Shown piece by piece: positions 1 to 8,480 of a DNA stretch of 64,000 nucleotides. Source of the DNA: CAG-390 sp045531455 (GTDB taxonomy: Bacteria > Bacillota > Clostridia > Oscillospirales > CAG-272); the NCBI GenBank assembly GCA_045531455.1, contig JAZSEA010000060.1:1-64000 (forward strand). Reading direction: 5' to 3'. Position 1 is the stretch's first letter. Each line of letters starts with the position of its first letter. A model generated the notes under the pieces. It did no database searches. It was not told where the DNA came from and saw nothing but the letters and a program-made list of their open reading frames with translations. The translations under genes and the position numbers were made by a program.

Positions 1-7
1 TGGACAC

Positions 8-30
8 AATTTGTGCAAGGTGCACAAATT
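8..30. promoter_or_regulatory. Palindromic operator candidate upstream of the MsmX-type ATPase
   Basis: AATTTGTGCA and TGCACAAATT form a perfect 10-bp inverted repeat separated by 3 bases. It lies about 55 bp upstream of a TACAAT -10 box (83-88) whose -35 region is poor. A near-copy is found at 37375-37397 upstream of a sugar-binding lipoprotein gene. This suggests a regulator site, possibly for an activator because the -35 is weak; that role is inferred. Confidence 0.5.
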
Positions 31-156
31 CGGGCATGAAATTTTGGGTAATAAAGATCTTCCATTTTTCGCGGAAATTTGGTACAATATATAAAGAAAA
101 AATTAGATAAAACCGTGTGCTCGGTTTGCTCGTTAATTCAAGGAGGAATTTAATAA

Positions 157-1272
157 ATGGCAAGTGTATCACTTAAGCACATCTATAAGAAGTATCCCGG
201 CGGCGTTACCGCTGTATCCGACTTCAATCTTGAGATCAAGGACAAGGAGTTTCTCGTACTCGTAGGTCCTTCCGGTTGCGGTAAGACCACAACTCTTCGT
301 ATGGTAGCAGGACTTGAGGAGATCACCGAGGGTGAGCTTTTCATCGGAGACCGCCTCGTAAATGATATAGCACCTAAGGATAGAGATATCGCGATGGTTT
401 TCCAGAACTACGCTCTGTATCCTCATATGACAGTATTTGAGAACATGGCATTCGGCCTTAAGCTCAACAAGACCCCCAAGGAAGAGATCAAGCGCCGCGT
501 AGAAGAGGCTGCTCGTATCCTCGACATCACCCACCTTCTCGACAGAAAGCCCAAGGCTCTTTCCGGTGGTCAGAAGCAGCGTGTTGCGCTCGGTCGTGCA
601 ATCGTTCGTAACCCCAAGGTATTCCTTCTTGACGAGCCTCTCTCCAACCTCGACGCTAAGCTCCGTGCATCGATGAGAACCGAGCTTACCAAGCTTCACC
701 AGAGCGTCGGAACCACCTTCATCTACGTTACCCACGACCAGGTCGAGGCTATGACCATGGCTACCCGTATCGTTGTTATGAAGGACGGTCTCATCCAGCA
801 GGTTGACACTCCTCAGAACCTTTACGACTATCCCGTAAATATCTTCGTTGCAGGCTTTATCGGCACACCTCAGATGAACTTCATCAACGGTAAGCTCGAG
901 AAGAAGGGTGAGGACGTATACTTCAACTTCGAGAACCTCTCCATCAAGCTTCCCGCAGAGAAGGCAAACAACCCCGACCTCAAGGATTACATCGGTCAGG
1001 AAGTTGTTGCAGGTCTCCGTCCCGAGGCTATTCATGACGAGCCCATCCAGCTCGCACAGCATCCCGACAGCCAGCTCGACGCTTACGTTGACGTAACCGA
1101 GCTTATGGGTGCTGAGATCTACCTCTACCTCAACGTTGGTGAGGAGACCAGACTCATCGCACGTGTATCCTCCAGATCGACCTCTCGCGCAGGCGATACC
1201 ATCAAGGTTGCCTTCGATATGAGCCGTCTCCATATCTTCGATAAGGATACCGAGCGTTGCATCGTTCACTAA
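157..1272 (+). CDS. msmX: Sugar ABC transporter ATP-binding protein, MsmX/UgpC type
   Basis: The 371-residue protein is the energising ATPase of a carbohydrate importer and acts on the inner face of the membrane. Walker A (GPSGCGKTT) is near residue 37, the Q-loop (FQNYALYPHMT) near 83, the signature LSGGQKQR near 136 and Walker B (VFLLDEPLSNLD) near 155. The C-terminal third is a regulatory TOBE/MalK-like domain, which separates it from short-type ATPases. The start follows a strong AAGGAGG site. No permease or binding protein is adjacent. This is usual for MsmX-type ATPases, which serve several sugar transporters. Codon choice is highly biased, suggesting strong expression. A palindrome at 8-30 may control it. 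Confidence 0.93.
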   Translation: MASVSLKHIYKKYPGGVTAVSDFNLEIKDKEFLVLVGPSGCGKTTTLRMVAGLEEITEGELFIGDRLVNDIAPKDRDIAMVFQNYALYPHMTVFENMAFGLKLNKTPKEEIKRRVEEAARILDITHLLDRKPKALSGGQKQRVALGRAIVRNPKVFLLDEPLSNLDAKLRASMRTELTKLHQSVGTTFIYVTHDQVEAMTMATRIVVMKDGLIQQVDTPQNLYDYPVNIFVAGFIGTPQMNFINGKLEKKGEDVYFNFENLSIKLPAEKANNPDLKDYIGQEVVAGLRPEAIHDEPIQLAQHPDSQLDAYVDVTELMGAEIYLYLNVGEETRLIARVSSRSTSRAGDTIKVAFDMSRLHIFDKDTERCIVH

Positions 1273-1286
1273 TTCATTAATACATA

Positions 1287-1318
1287 AAATAAAGAGCCGT
1301 TTGCGGCTCTTTATTTTT
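1287..1318 (+). terminator. Rho-independent terminator after the MsmX-type ATPase
   Basis: AAATAAAGAGCCG pairs with CGGCTCTTTATTT around a 4-base loop and runs into a T-rich tract, 14 bp after the stop codon. Confidence 0.85.
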
Positions 1319-1329
1319 ATCTTGACGAC

Positions 1330-1358
1330 TTGACAAAAAAGAGTTTTTGTTGTATAAT
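1330..1358 (+). promoter_or_regulatory. Consensus sigma-A promoter
   Basis: TTGACA (1330-1335), 17-base spacer, TATAAT (1353-1358). Transcription would begin near 1365, which rules out the ATG at 1368 as a useful start and supports the start at 1392. Confidence 0.85.
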
Positions 1359-1391
1359 CATCAGTAAATGATAGAGAAGGGAGAAAAGAGT

Positions 1392-2381
1392 ATGCCATCA
1401 GAACAATACAGACGCACGTGTACGCGAATCGGTATCGTCTTGCTTGTGAATACCCTGCTTTTGCAGGTCCTCTCGACGGTCGCAATGCTTGTCAATATGG
1501 CAAAGGAACCCGAGATCCGCGCATTGGCGGAGACGTACAATATCAACCCCGACGAGTTTTATTATGCATTCGACGAGGTGATGCAGCTGCTTGTCTACCT
1601 GATATCTTTTTTGATCCCTGCGTTCCTCTTTAAGATCCTTTCGCGAAAGAACGGATGTGAACCGATGCGCCTCGGCGTCAGACTCGAACCGAACGCCCCC
1701 CTCGTCATCATCGGCGCGATCGGAGTGATCCTCACCGCGGCGTACCTCAATTCGCTGATGGTCAGCTTCATCGATTTTTCATCGATATTCGCAATGGATC
1801 CTCTCGATTCACCAGTGAAGATCCTGCTTGCCTTCATCTCGATCGCTATAGTCCCCGCGGTAGCGGAGGAATTCCTCTTCCGCGGATGCGTGCTTTCGAA
1901 TCTTTTGCCGTACGGTAAAACTACCGCGATCGTGATCTCCGCGCTTCTGTTTTCGCTGATGCACGGCAATTTCGCGCAGTTCTTCTATACCTTTGTCGCG
2001 GGACTCGTCCTCGGCGCGGTATACGTTGAAACGGGCTCGATCTGGACCTCGACCTTCATCCACCTATTCAATAATTTCTACGGCGTGATCCAGCAGGTCA
2101 TATATGACCGCAATCCCGACGAACACACGGATTTTCTGCTTTTCGTCGGTGACGCAATGCTTCCGCTTGCGGGACTTGCCGTCTGCGGTTGGCTGCTTTA
2201 CAGCCGTATTAAGAATGGAGCACCCGAGGACGCCGCAAAGCCCACAAAGAAGCTCGTCCTTGAAAAGGGTGAAGCCGCAAAGGGATTTTTCAGACCCGTG
2301 ATGATCGCGCATATCGCGGTTTCGCTTTTGCTTGCGATCACGATCGTGCTGACCGTTCTTTTAAACTCCTATCTTACGTAA
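1392..2381 (+). CDS. CPBP family intramembrane metalloprotease
   Basis: This 329-residue multi-pass membrane protein carries the Abi/CPBP signature: EEFLFRG, where the paired glutamates and arginine are catalytic motif 1, then FSLMHGNF (motif 2, histidine) and TFIHLFNN (motif 3). Bacterial members cleave or process membrane substrates, some in peptide maturation or immunity; the substrate here is unknown. The start at 1392 is chosen because GAGAAGGGAG lies about 9 bases upstream. An ATG at 1368 in the same frame lies almost on the transcription start. The tadA-mpg fusion follows after one base, so the two are co-transcribed. Confidence 0.88.
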   Translation: MPSEQYRRTCTRIGIVLLVNTLLLQVLSTVAMLVNMAKEPEIRALAETYNINPDEFYYAFDEVMQLLVYLISFLIPAFLFKILSRKNGCEPMRLGVRLEPNAPLVIIGAIGVILTAAYLNSLMVSFIDFSSIFAMDPLDSPVKILLAFISIAIVPAVAEEFLFRGCVLSNLLPYGKTTAIVISALLFSLMHGNFAQFFYTFVAGLVLGAVYVETGSIWTSTFIHLFNNFYGVIQQVIYDRNPDEHTDFLLFVGDAMLPLAGLAVCGWLLYSRIKNGAPEDAAKPTKKLVLEKGEAAKGFFRPVMIAHIAVSLLLAITIVLTVLLNSYLT

Positions 2382-2382
2382 A

Positions 2383-3378
2383 ATGACCGAAAAAGATATT
2401 CTGTTTATGAAGGAAGCACTCCGGCTTGCCGAGGCGGCGGGAGACGCGGGAGAAATCCCCGTGGGAGCCGTTGTGGTCAAAAACGGAGAGATTATAGGCA
2501 GAGGCCAAAACCGCCGTGAGAGCGGAGGAGGAGCCTCTGCGCACGCCGAAATACTTGCCATAAACGAGGCTTGCGCGGCTCTCGGAGGCTGGCGTCTTAC
2601 GGGATGCGAGCTTTACGTGACCCTCGAGCCATGTCCGATGTGCGCGGGCGCTATAGTCAACGCAAGACTCGACCGAGTCGTTTTCGGCGCATCCGACACT
2701 AAAATGGGCGCACTCGGAGGACTTTTCTCACTCCTCGATTATCCCCTCGGATGCAAAACCGCCGTTGAAAGCGGTGTTCTTGAGGATGAATGTAAATTAC
2801 TCCTCGATTCCTTCTTTACCGCACGCCGCGAGGCAAATCAAGCGGAGAGGAATAAGTATAAAAGACTCGGCAGAGATTTTTATACTGCCGACGTCCTTGA
2901 CGTAGCCCCCGCCTTGCTCGGTAAATTACTTTGCAGACGACTTGAGAGCGGAGAAGTTGTGAAATATAGGATAACCGAGACCGAAGCCTACCGCGGCGAG
3001 GAGGACACCGCCTGCCACGCCTCAAAGGGCAAAACTCCGCGCACGTCTGTTATGTGGGATAAGGGCGGCACCGTCTACGTCTATCTCTGCTACGGTATGC
3101 ACAATATGCTTAATATAGTCACGGGCGCAAAGGGCGACCCGCAGGCGGTCCTTATCAGAGGCATCGAATCCGCAAACGGCCCCGGCAAGCTGACGAAAAA
3201 GCTTGCGATCGAACGCCGCCATAACGGCTCGGACGTCGTCTTTTCGGACGAGATCTGGATCGAATCCGACGGTTACACCCCCAACGAGATCAATACCTCT
3301 CCCCGCATCGGCATCGATTATGCCGAGGAAAAAGATCGCATAAAGCCTTGGCGATTTATCTATGAGGAATGTTCATGA
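2383..3378 (+). CDS. Fusion of tRNA adenosine deaminase TadA and 3-methyladenine DNA glycosylase Mpg
   Basis: Two complete enzyme domains lie in one 331-residue frame. Residues 1-150 are a TadA-type deaminase, which converts A34 to inosine in tRNA-Arg: the zinc motif HAE is near residue 54 and PCPMCAGA near 84. Residues 160-331 are an AAG/MPG-family glycosylase, which removes alkylated purines from DNA: RLGRDFY, ITETEAYRGEEDTACHA with the catalytic glutamate, LCYGMHNMLNIV and the NGPGKLTKKL segment. The linker is only about 10-15 residues. No stop codon or frameshift separates the parts, and both keep their catalytic residues. The pair normally occurs as separate genes. It follows the CPBP gene by one base and overlaps the next gene by ATGA. 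Confidence 0.93.
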   Translation: MTEKDILFMKEALRLAEAAGDAGEIPVGAVVVKNGEIIGRGQNRRESGGGASAHAEILAINEACAALGGWRLTGCELYVTLEPCPMCAGAIVNARLDRVVFGASDTKMGALGGLFSLLDYPLGCKTAVESGVLEDECKLLLDSFFTARREANQAERNKYKRLGRDFYTADVLDVAPALLGKLLCRRLESGEVVKYRITETEAYRGEEDTACHASKGKTPRTSVMWDKGGTVYVYLCYGMHNMLNIVTGAKGDPQAVLIRGIESANGPGKLTKKLAIERRHNGSDVVFSDEIWIESDGYTPNEINTSPRIGIDYAEEKDRIKPWRFIYEECS

Positions 3379-4856
3379 ACAAAAGTACAAAAATACTTGC
3401 ATTGGCTTTTGCAATCCTTATTATGATATCATTGATATCTTGCAAGGAATCACAGCAGACCTCGGACATCTCCTCGGATACCGAGACGCGGATGACAACT
3501 CTTGAAGAGACAACCGCAGCAGAAATCAAAGAACCTATCACCGAGCCTGTTTTTTCCAAACCTGAAACTGTAAGAGTAAAAGGGAAAAGCGGAGCCGGCG
3601 AGGAGCTATATTCGAATGCCACGGGAATACACGGCGGTCACGAATCCCGTATAGTCCGTACCGAAAACGGTACCTTCGCCGTCTATATAACAAATGAATA
3701 CCCCGATACCGAATATGATTTTTCTTGGGATGAATTTACGGTGGTCAAGCTCCGGAACGGCATTGATAAGGAAATATTCCGAGGCAGATATCCTCACGCC
3801 CTGGGCAGCTGTGCTCCAAATATTCTCTGCGGTGAAGACGGCAAGCTCTACGTTACGGTGATTGCCGATGATAAACCGAAGTACTATTCTGCAAATTATA
3901 CCCGCGAGGGTGCGTGGCTCAGGATATACGTGATCGACCCCATTACTTATGAGGTCCGGGAGTATTCTCATAATCCTGATTTTGACGTTATCTGGGTGCA
4001 TGGCTACGGTTATTCACAGCCGATCCTTGATGAAAAGGCCGGAAAACTTTATGCTCTGTTTGCCGGTGGTGATATTCCCGGATATCTTGCGTGGTTTATC
4101 TTTGATCTGAAAACAATGACTTGGGAATCGGGATGCTATACTGCTCAGATCCATTCGAGAGTTGCTTACTTCAATGCTTACCCGGATGGCAAGGGAGGAT
4201 TTTATTTTATAGCGGAACGTGCGGTACTCGCATCTGAACTCGGAAAGTATCTCGGCGTAACGTTTGAGCCGTCTGCCGGTTATATATGGGATGCACTTTA
4301 TCTCGGCGTTGTTAAGGATGCAAACAAGGCGGAAGTCGAGCTGACTACAATATACGAATATCCCTATGTTCCCGGCACTACTATGTCGCATCCTGCTGCC
4401 GTTCATTACGGAAGGGGATGCTCCTATCTTGATAAAAACGGAATATTGCATTTGATCTATTCTTGTTACTACGAAGATCAGCATAGCGTTTTTTATGTCA
4501 GATATGACAGCGACCTTATCTTAATAGAAGAACGCCCGCTTGAAATTGAAAATACAGAGTACACCTTTGCTATGGCTGAGGGGATTGGCGGCGATCTTTA
4601 TATCATCGGCGCAAATAACAAAGAGGGAAACAAAATTGCCGAGTTCGATATCTGGCGTTCTGCGGACGGAGGAGCAAGCTACGAGCATTTTTATCATCTT
4701 GATAAGCTCAAGGCAGCTTCGGGAAAAACCGTAAACTGGTTTTACAAGCTTAATTTTTCCTCACCGAGAAACGGATCACTCATAGATGGTACAGTCGATC
4801 TGTTGTTTTTCGATAAGAATAATTTGTATTATCATTTCATGGTTACTTTGCCTTGA
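3375..4856 (+). CDS. Secreted lipoprotein of unknown function, sialidase-like repeat traces
   Basis: The 493-residue protein begins with a lipoprotein signal peptide (hydrophobic stretch, then lipobox ISLISC at about residues 17-22) and a Ser/Thr/Glu-rich linker. It is therefore probably anchored on the outer face of the membrane. The rest resembles a beta-propeller: ATGIHGGHESRIV near the start and an Asp-box-like SADGGASY near residue 437, as in BNR/sialidase folds. No sialidase catalytic set could be identified, so no enzyme activity is claimed. The start at 3375 is preferred over 3369 because GAGGA then lies 6 bases upstream. It overlaps the mpg stop by four bases and is the last gene of the operon. 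Confidence 0.7.
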   Translation: MNKSTKILALAFAILIMISLISCKESQQTSDISSDTETRMTTLEETTAAEIKEPITEPVFSKPETVRVKGKSGAGEELYSNATGIHGGHESRIVRTENGTFAVYITNEYPDTEYDFSWDEFTVVKLRNGIDKEIFRGRYPHALGSCAPNILCGEDGKLYVTVIADDKPKYYSANYTREGAWLRIYVIDPITYEVREYSHNPDFDVIWVHGYGYSQPILDEKAGKLYALFAGGDIPGYLAWFIFDLKTMTWESGCYTAQIHSRVAYFNAYPDGKGGFYFIAERAVLASELGKYLGVTFEPSAGYIWDALYLGVVKDANKAEVELTTIYEYPYVPGTTMSHPAAVHYGRGCSYLDKNGILHLIYSCYYEDQHSVFYVRYDSDLILIEERPLEIENTEYTFAMAEGIGGDLYIIGANNKEGNKIAEFDIWRSADGGASYEHFYHLDKLKAASGKTVNWFYKLNFSSPRNGSLIDGTVDLLFFDKNNLYYHFMVTLP

Positions 4857-4932
4857 TAACAATAAAACCCGTAGGTTGTCAGACCTATCCGCGCATAGGC
4901 ATCGAATAAGCCGGCTAAAAGGATTGAATATG

Positions 4933-4962
4933 AAAACAGCACCGGATTTCGGTGCTGTTTTT
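4933..4962 (+). terminator. Rho-independent terminator
   Basis: AAAACAGCACCG and CGGTGCTGTTTT form a 12-bp stem with a 5-base loop ending in T residues. It closes the 1392-4856 operon. Confidence 0.85.
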
Positions 4963-4998
4963 CAACTATGGGTTGTTTTTTATCGGATAATTCGTTGT

Positions 4999-5027
4999 TT
5001 GACATTAGATTACTATTGTGGTATAAT
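4999..5027 (+). promoter_or_regulatory. Consensus sigma-A promoter of the XRE gene
   Basis: TTGACA (4999-5004), 17-base spacer, TATAAT (5022-5027), 39 bp ahead of the start codon at 5066. Confidence 0.85.
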
Positions 5028-5065
5028 GTAATCACAGCGTTGGATTATATTTTGGAGGTAGCGAT

Positions 5066-5845
5066 ATGACATTTGCACATTCATTCAAAAAATACAGAAA
5101 AAGTATGGGGTACACGCAAGAAGAGATTGCGGATAAATTACATGTGACCCCACAAGCTGTAAGCAAATGGGAAACGGGCGCAGGGAATCCCGATATATCA
5201 TTGCTTGTTCCGATAGCCGAACTTTTCGGTATCACGACCGATGTACTTCTCGGTAATGCGAAGAAAACGAAAGAGGAATTATCGGAGGAGATAAAAAGTA
5301 TCAACTCTGCATGGAGCGGTAATGAAGGAGATAATAAAAATTATGGCGAAAGATACGCAAAATTATATTGTTTGCTCAAATCGAATCCGGATTCGTTAGA
5401 GCTTTTGCGTTCGATTATTAATCTATCGATCAAATGGCTTTTGGAGTGCTCGGAAGAATTAAGCGATGCTAAAAAGAATGAGATTGTATGTAATGCAGAA
5501 AAAATTGCAGAAAAGCTCCGTAATAACCCGGAGGATATCTATTCATCGCATTGTTCGATGTATGAAGTGTATTTTCGTGCGGGAAATAAAGAAAAGGCGG
5601 AAGAGGAATTAATGTATTTTTCTGCTAGCGGACAATACACCCGTGACCGTGCAAGATATATGCATTTACTGATGGATGATAAATACGAGGATGCTTTGCC
5701 ATATATCGAAAGCTCATTGCGATATACGTTGCATTGGTTGTGTTGGGATATTGGTCGCTTAAAAAGTGTAGGGAAAAAACTAAATAATCCGGAAGCTGAA
5801 ATGCGGATTTCTGCAATTAAGGAAGCATTATTATCAGAAATATAA
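5066..5845 (+). CDS. XRE-family helix-turn-helix transcriptional regulator
   Basis: The 259-residue protein has an N-terminal Cro/C1-type HTH (residues about 5-60): YTQEEIADKLHVTPQAVSKWETG, followed by the usual PDISLLVPIAELFGITTDVLLG. The C-terminal two thirds is helical and TPR-like, with no recognised ligand domain. Such proteins are common in Clostridia and their targets are usually unknown. It has its own promoter and a GGAGGT site. Its codon use is more AT-rich than its neighbours, which may mean recent acquisition. Confidence 0.85.
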   Translation: MTFAHSFKKYRKSMGYTQEEIADKLHVTPQAVSKWETGAGNPDISLLVPIAELFGITTDVLLGNAKKTKEELSEEIKSINSAWSGNEGDNKNYGERYAKLYCLLKSNPDSLELLRSIINLSIKWLLECSEELSDAKKNEIVCNAEKIAEKLRNNPEDIYSSHCSMYEVYFRAGNKEKAEEELMYFSASGQYTRDRARYMHLLMDDKYEDALPYIESSLRYTLHWLCWDIGRLKSVGKKLNNPEAEMRISAIKEALLSEI

Positions 5846-5858
5846 CAATACATAATCA

Positions 5859-5880
5859 AGGGAGCCGAAATTCGACTCCC
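5859..5880. terminator. Hairpin after the XRE gene
   Basis: GGGAGCCGAA pairs with TTCGACTCCC (one mismatch) with almost no loop, between two convergent genes. The T-tract is short, so termination is likely but not certain. Confidence 0.5.
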
Positions 5881-5887
5881 TGTAATT

Positions 5888-5920
5888 TTGCATTTTGCAT
5901 TCTGCATTCTGCATTTTGTA
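5888..5920. repeat. Heptamer repeat array (TGCATTC/TGCATTT type), short copy
   Basis: About five tandem copies of a 7-bp unit (TGCATTT or TGCATTC) lie between the XRE gene and iorB. The same unit forms the ends of longer elements at 15652-15890 and 43878-44014. This copy has only one arm. Confidence 0.7.
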
Positions 5921-6493
5921 TTATCCGTTATATCCCGCCTCAAATGCCTTGAGATTCATCTCAACGAACTTCGGCGCGACGCTTGTCTTGATCGCGTCAA
6001 GCCAAAGTGCATCGTCGATTCCGAGGTGCCGCGCGAGTCTGCCCATCAGAACGATGTTGACCGCCTTCTGCGATCCCGCCTCAAGCGCGGGCGTGAGCGC
6101 GTCGAATGCGTCGATATCAACTCCGCGAGCCGCGAGAGTGTCGAGGATGTCGGTGGGATATTCTACCGCGCCCGAGGTTACGGGCATCGGCGAGATCTCC
6201 TGCGTGTTTGTGATAAGCTTGCCGCCGCTCTTGAGACAATGCGCCCAACGAGCCGCTTCGAGCTTTTCAAAGGAAACGATGTAATCAGCCTCGCCGCTTT
6301 CAATTACGGGAGAATAGACCTTTTCTCCGTACTTTACGTAGGTCGTAACGCTACCGCCGCGCTGACTCATTCCGTGAAGCTCGGAAACCTTGACGTCATA
6401 TCCGAGACCGATAAGTATCTTTCCGAGGAGCTTGCTGGCAAGGAGCGTACCCTGACCGCCGACTCCGACTATCATAATATTCGTGCTCTTCAT
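5921..6493 (-). CDS. iorB: Indolepyruvate:ferredoxin oxidoreductase, beta subunit
   Basis: The 190-residue protein is the gamma-domain-type subunit of the enzyme that oxidatively decarboxylates aryl pyruvates (from Trp, Phe, Tyr transamination) to aryl-acetyl-CoA, reducing ferredoxin. The start IMIVGVGGQGTLLASKLLG is the family signature, followed by KVSELHGMSQRGGSV. Length is normal for IorB. It starts one base after the iorA stop codon, with GGAGGG upstream, so the two are translated from one mRNA and form one complex. An oxygen-sensitive enzyme of this type points to an anaerobe. Confidence 0.95.
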   Translation of the reverse strand: MKSTNIMIVGVGGQGTLLASKLLGKILIGLGYDVKVSELHGMSQRGGSVTTYVKYGEKVYSPVIESGEADYIVSFEKLEAARWAHCLKSGGKLITNTQEISPMPVTSGAVEYPTDILDTLAARGVDIDAFDALTPALEAGSQKAVNIVLMGRLARHLGIDDALWLDAIKTSVAPKFVEMNLKAFEAGYNG

Positions 6494-6494
6494 A

Positions 6495-8225
6495 TCAGTT
6501 ACCCTCCTTTATAGCGTCAAATGCGCAAAGCTGTGCGCAAACGCCGCATCCGGTGCAAAGTGTTGCGTCGATGGTAGCCTTTCCGTCCTTGAAGGAGAGA
6601 GAAGGACATCCGAGACCCATACAGCGGCGGCAGGAACGGCATTTGTTGCTCTCAACGTGCATGGGAGGAGGTGTCTTGACCGACTTGAGAAGCACGCAGG
6701 GGCGGCGCGAGATAATTACCGAAGGCTCGTCCGCCGCAAGCTCCTCCGTGAGAGCTACCTTGCACTCATTAAGATTATAAGGATCAACAACGCGGACACG
6801 ATTGATTCCGAGCGCGTGGCAAAGTGCCTCAAGATTGATCTTAGCCGCAGGCTCACCGCGGAGATTGAATCCCGTCGTGGGATTCTGCTGATGACCCGTC
6901 ATACCCGTGATCGAGTTGTCGAGGATCAGAACGGTGGAATTCGTTCCGTTGTAAGCAATGTTGCAAAGTCCCGTCATACCCGAATGCATAAAGGTAGAAT
7001 CACCGATAACGGCAACCGTCTTTTTTTCCGCACCCGGAGTGGACTTGACAAAGCCGTGAAGTCCCGAAACAGACGCGCCCATACAGAGAACCGAATCAAG
7101 CGCGTCGAGAGGCTTCTGCGCGCCGAGAGTGTAGCATCCGATGTCGCCGAGAACGTTCAGCTTCATCTTTGAGATAACGTAGAAGAGACCTCTGTGCGGA
7201 CATCCGGAGCACATAACGGGAGGACGCGCGGGCAGAGCCTCGGGGGCGTGAGCCTCGGGCAGAGCCTTGCCGAAAGCCTTCGCAACCGTCTGCTGTGAAT
7301 ATTCGCCGATGGGAGAGAAGAGATTGCGTCCCTCGACTGCGATGCCGAGCGACTTACAATGCTTCTCGATGATCGCGTCAAGCTCCTCAACAACAACGAC
7401 TCTCTTGACCGAAGCCGCGAAATTCTTCAGAAGCTTGTCGGGAAGAGGATTGTGCATTCCGATCTTGAGAACCTTCGCCTCGTTATCGCCGAAGGTCTCC
7501 TTGACGTACTGATAACAGATGCCTGAGGTGATGATACCGAGCTCGGAAGAATTTCCGCTTATCTCGTTGATCCCCGAATTGTCTGCGTAATCGGTCAGCT
7601 TCAGCGTTCTTTCTTCAACGACGGGATGCTTCAGCTTGGCGTAACCGGGCATCATAACGTACTTAGCGGGCTTCTTTTCATAAGGAACGACCTTGACCTC
7701 GCGGCAGTCCTCCTCTGTGACAAGGCTCTGCGAGTGTGCCGCTCTCGTGCAGATGCGGAAGAGAACGGGAGTGTCGTACTTTTCGGAAACCTCAAAGGCG
7801 GTATGTACCATTCTGCGAGCCTCGTCGGAATCAGAGGGCTCAAACATCGGTATCTTCGATGCGATCGCGTAGTTGCGCGAATCCTGCTCGTTCTGCGAGG
7901 AATGCATAGCGGGGTCGTCTGCAACGAAGATGATGAGTCCGCCGTTTACGCCCGTGTAGGAGAGCGTGAAGAGCGGATCTGCGGCTACGTTGAGACCGAC
8001 GTGCTTCATGGCGCAAGCGGCTCTGTGACCAGCAAGAGACGCGCCGAATGCGGTCTCAAGGGCAACTTTTTCGTTGGGTGCCCATTCGCAATCTATTTCC
8101 GCATATTTTGCGGCAAATTCGGTGATTTCTGTTGAAGGTGTTCCGGGATAGGAGGAAACAAGCTCGCAACCCGCCTCGTAAAGACCGCGGGCGATCGCCT
8201 CGTTTCCGAGCATTAATCTTTTCAT
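6495..8225 (-). CDS. iorA: Indolepyruvate:ferredoxin oxidoreductase, alpha subunit
   Basis: The 576-residue protein binds thiamine pyrophosphate and iron-sulfur clusters. N-terminal pyruvate-ferredoxin-oxidoreductase-type domain: LMLGNEAIARGLYEAG and SSYPGTPSTEI. Central TPP-binding domain: CSGCPHRG, DIGCYTLG, and GDSTFMHSG about 28 residues before DNSITGMTGHQ. C-terminal ferredoxin domain with two cysteine groups (CRSCRRCMGLGC and CTGCGVCAQLC). The frame stays open 39 codons further upstream. The start at 8225 is chosen because homology begins there and GGAAAGG lies just upstream. The promoter is at 8277-8305. Confidence 0.95.
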   Translation of the reverse strand: MKRLMLGNEAIARGLYEAGCELVSSYPGTPSTEITEFAAKYAEIDCEWAPNEKVALETAFGASLAGHRAACAMKHVGLNVAADPLFTLSYTGVNGGLIIFVADDPAMHSSQNEQDSRNYAIASKIPMFEPSDSDEARRMVHTAFEVSEKYDTPVLFRICTRAAHSQSLVTEEDCREVKVVPYEKKPAKYVMMPGYAKLKHPVVEERTLKLTDYADNSGINEISGNSSELGIITSGICYQYVKETFGDNEAKVLKIGMHNPLPDKLLKNFAASVKRVVVVEELDAIIEKHCKSLGIAVEGRNLFSPIGEYSQQTVAKAFGKALPEAHAPEALPARPPVMCSGCPHRGLFYVISKMKLNVLGDIGCYTLGAQKPLDALDSVLCMGASVSGLHGFVKSTPGAEKKTVAVIGDSTFMHSGMTGLCNIAYNGTNSTVLILDNSITGMTGHQQNPTTGFNLRGEPAAKINLEALCHALGINRVRVVDPYNLNECKVALTEELAADEPSVIISRRPCVLLKSVKTPPPMHVESNKCRSCRRCMGLGCPSLSFKDGKATIDATLCTGCGVCAQLCAFDAIKEGN

Positions 8226-8276
8226 AAATCTGCCTTTCCGCGCCCCTTTTGCGGGCGCATAGTTCGTATGAAATAT

Positions 8277-8305
8277 ATTATACCATATATTATGGTTGAT
8301 TGCAA
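8277..8305 (-). promoter_or_regulatory. Sigma-A promoter of iorAB
   Basis: On the minus strand TTGCAA (8305-8300), 17-base spacer, TATAAT (8282-8277), about 50 bp ahead of the iorA start. Confidence 0.75.
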
Positions 8306-8480
8306 TTGATTTCGACAAAATTTGTGAAGAAAAATTATTCATTAACTAACAAATTAGTTTCAAATTTATCATAAATTTTCCTTCCCGATTTGATATAATA
8401 TAACATGGTGGAAAATGATACTTTATCGTTGTTTTACCTGCATTTTCTGACATTTACATCTCACCCTGAAAGGACACGAA

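Noticed and set aside
169..1485. Antisense open frame of 438 codons opposite the MsmX-type ATPase
   Set aside because: It mirrors the codon bias of the real gene and has no recognisable domain or RBS. The + strand product has all ABC motifs.
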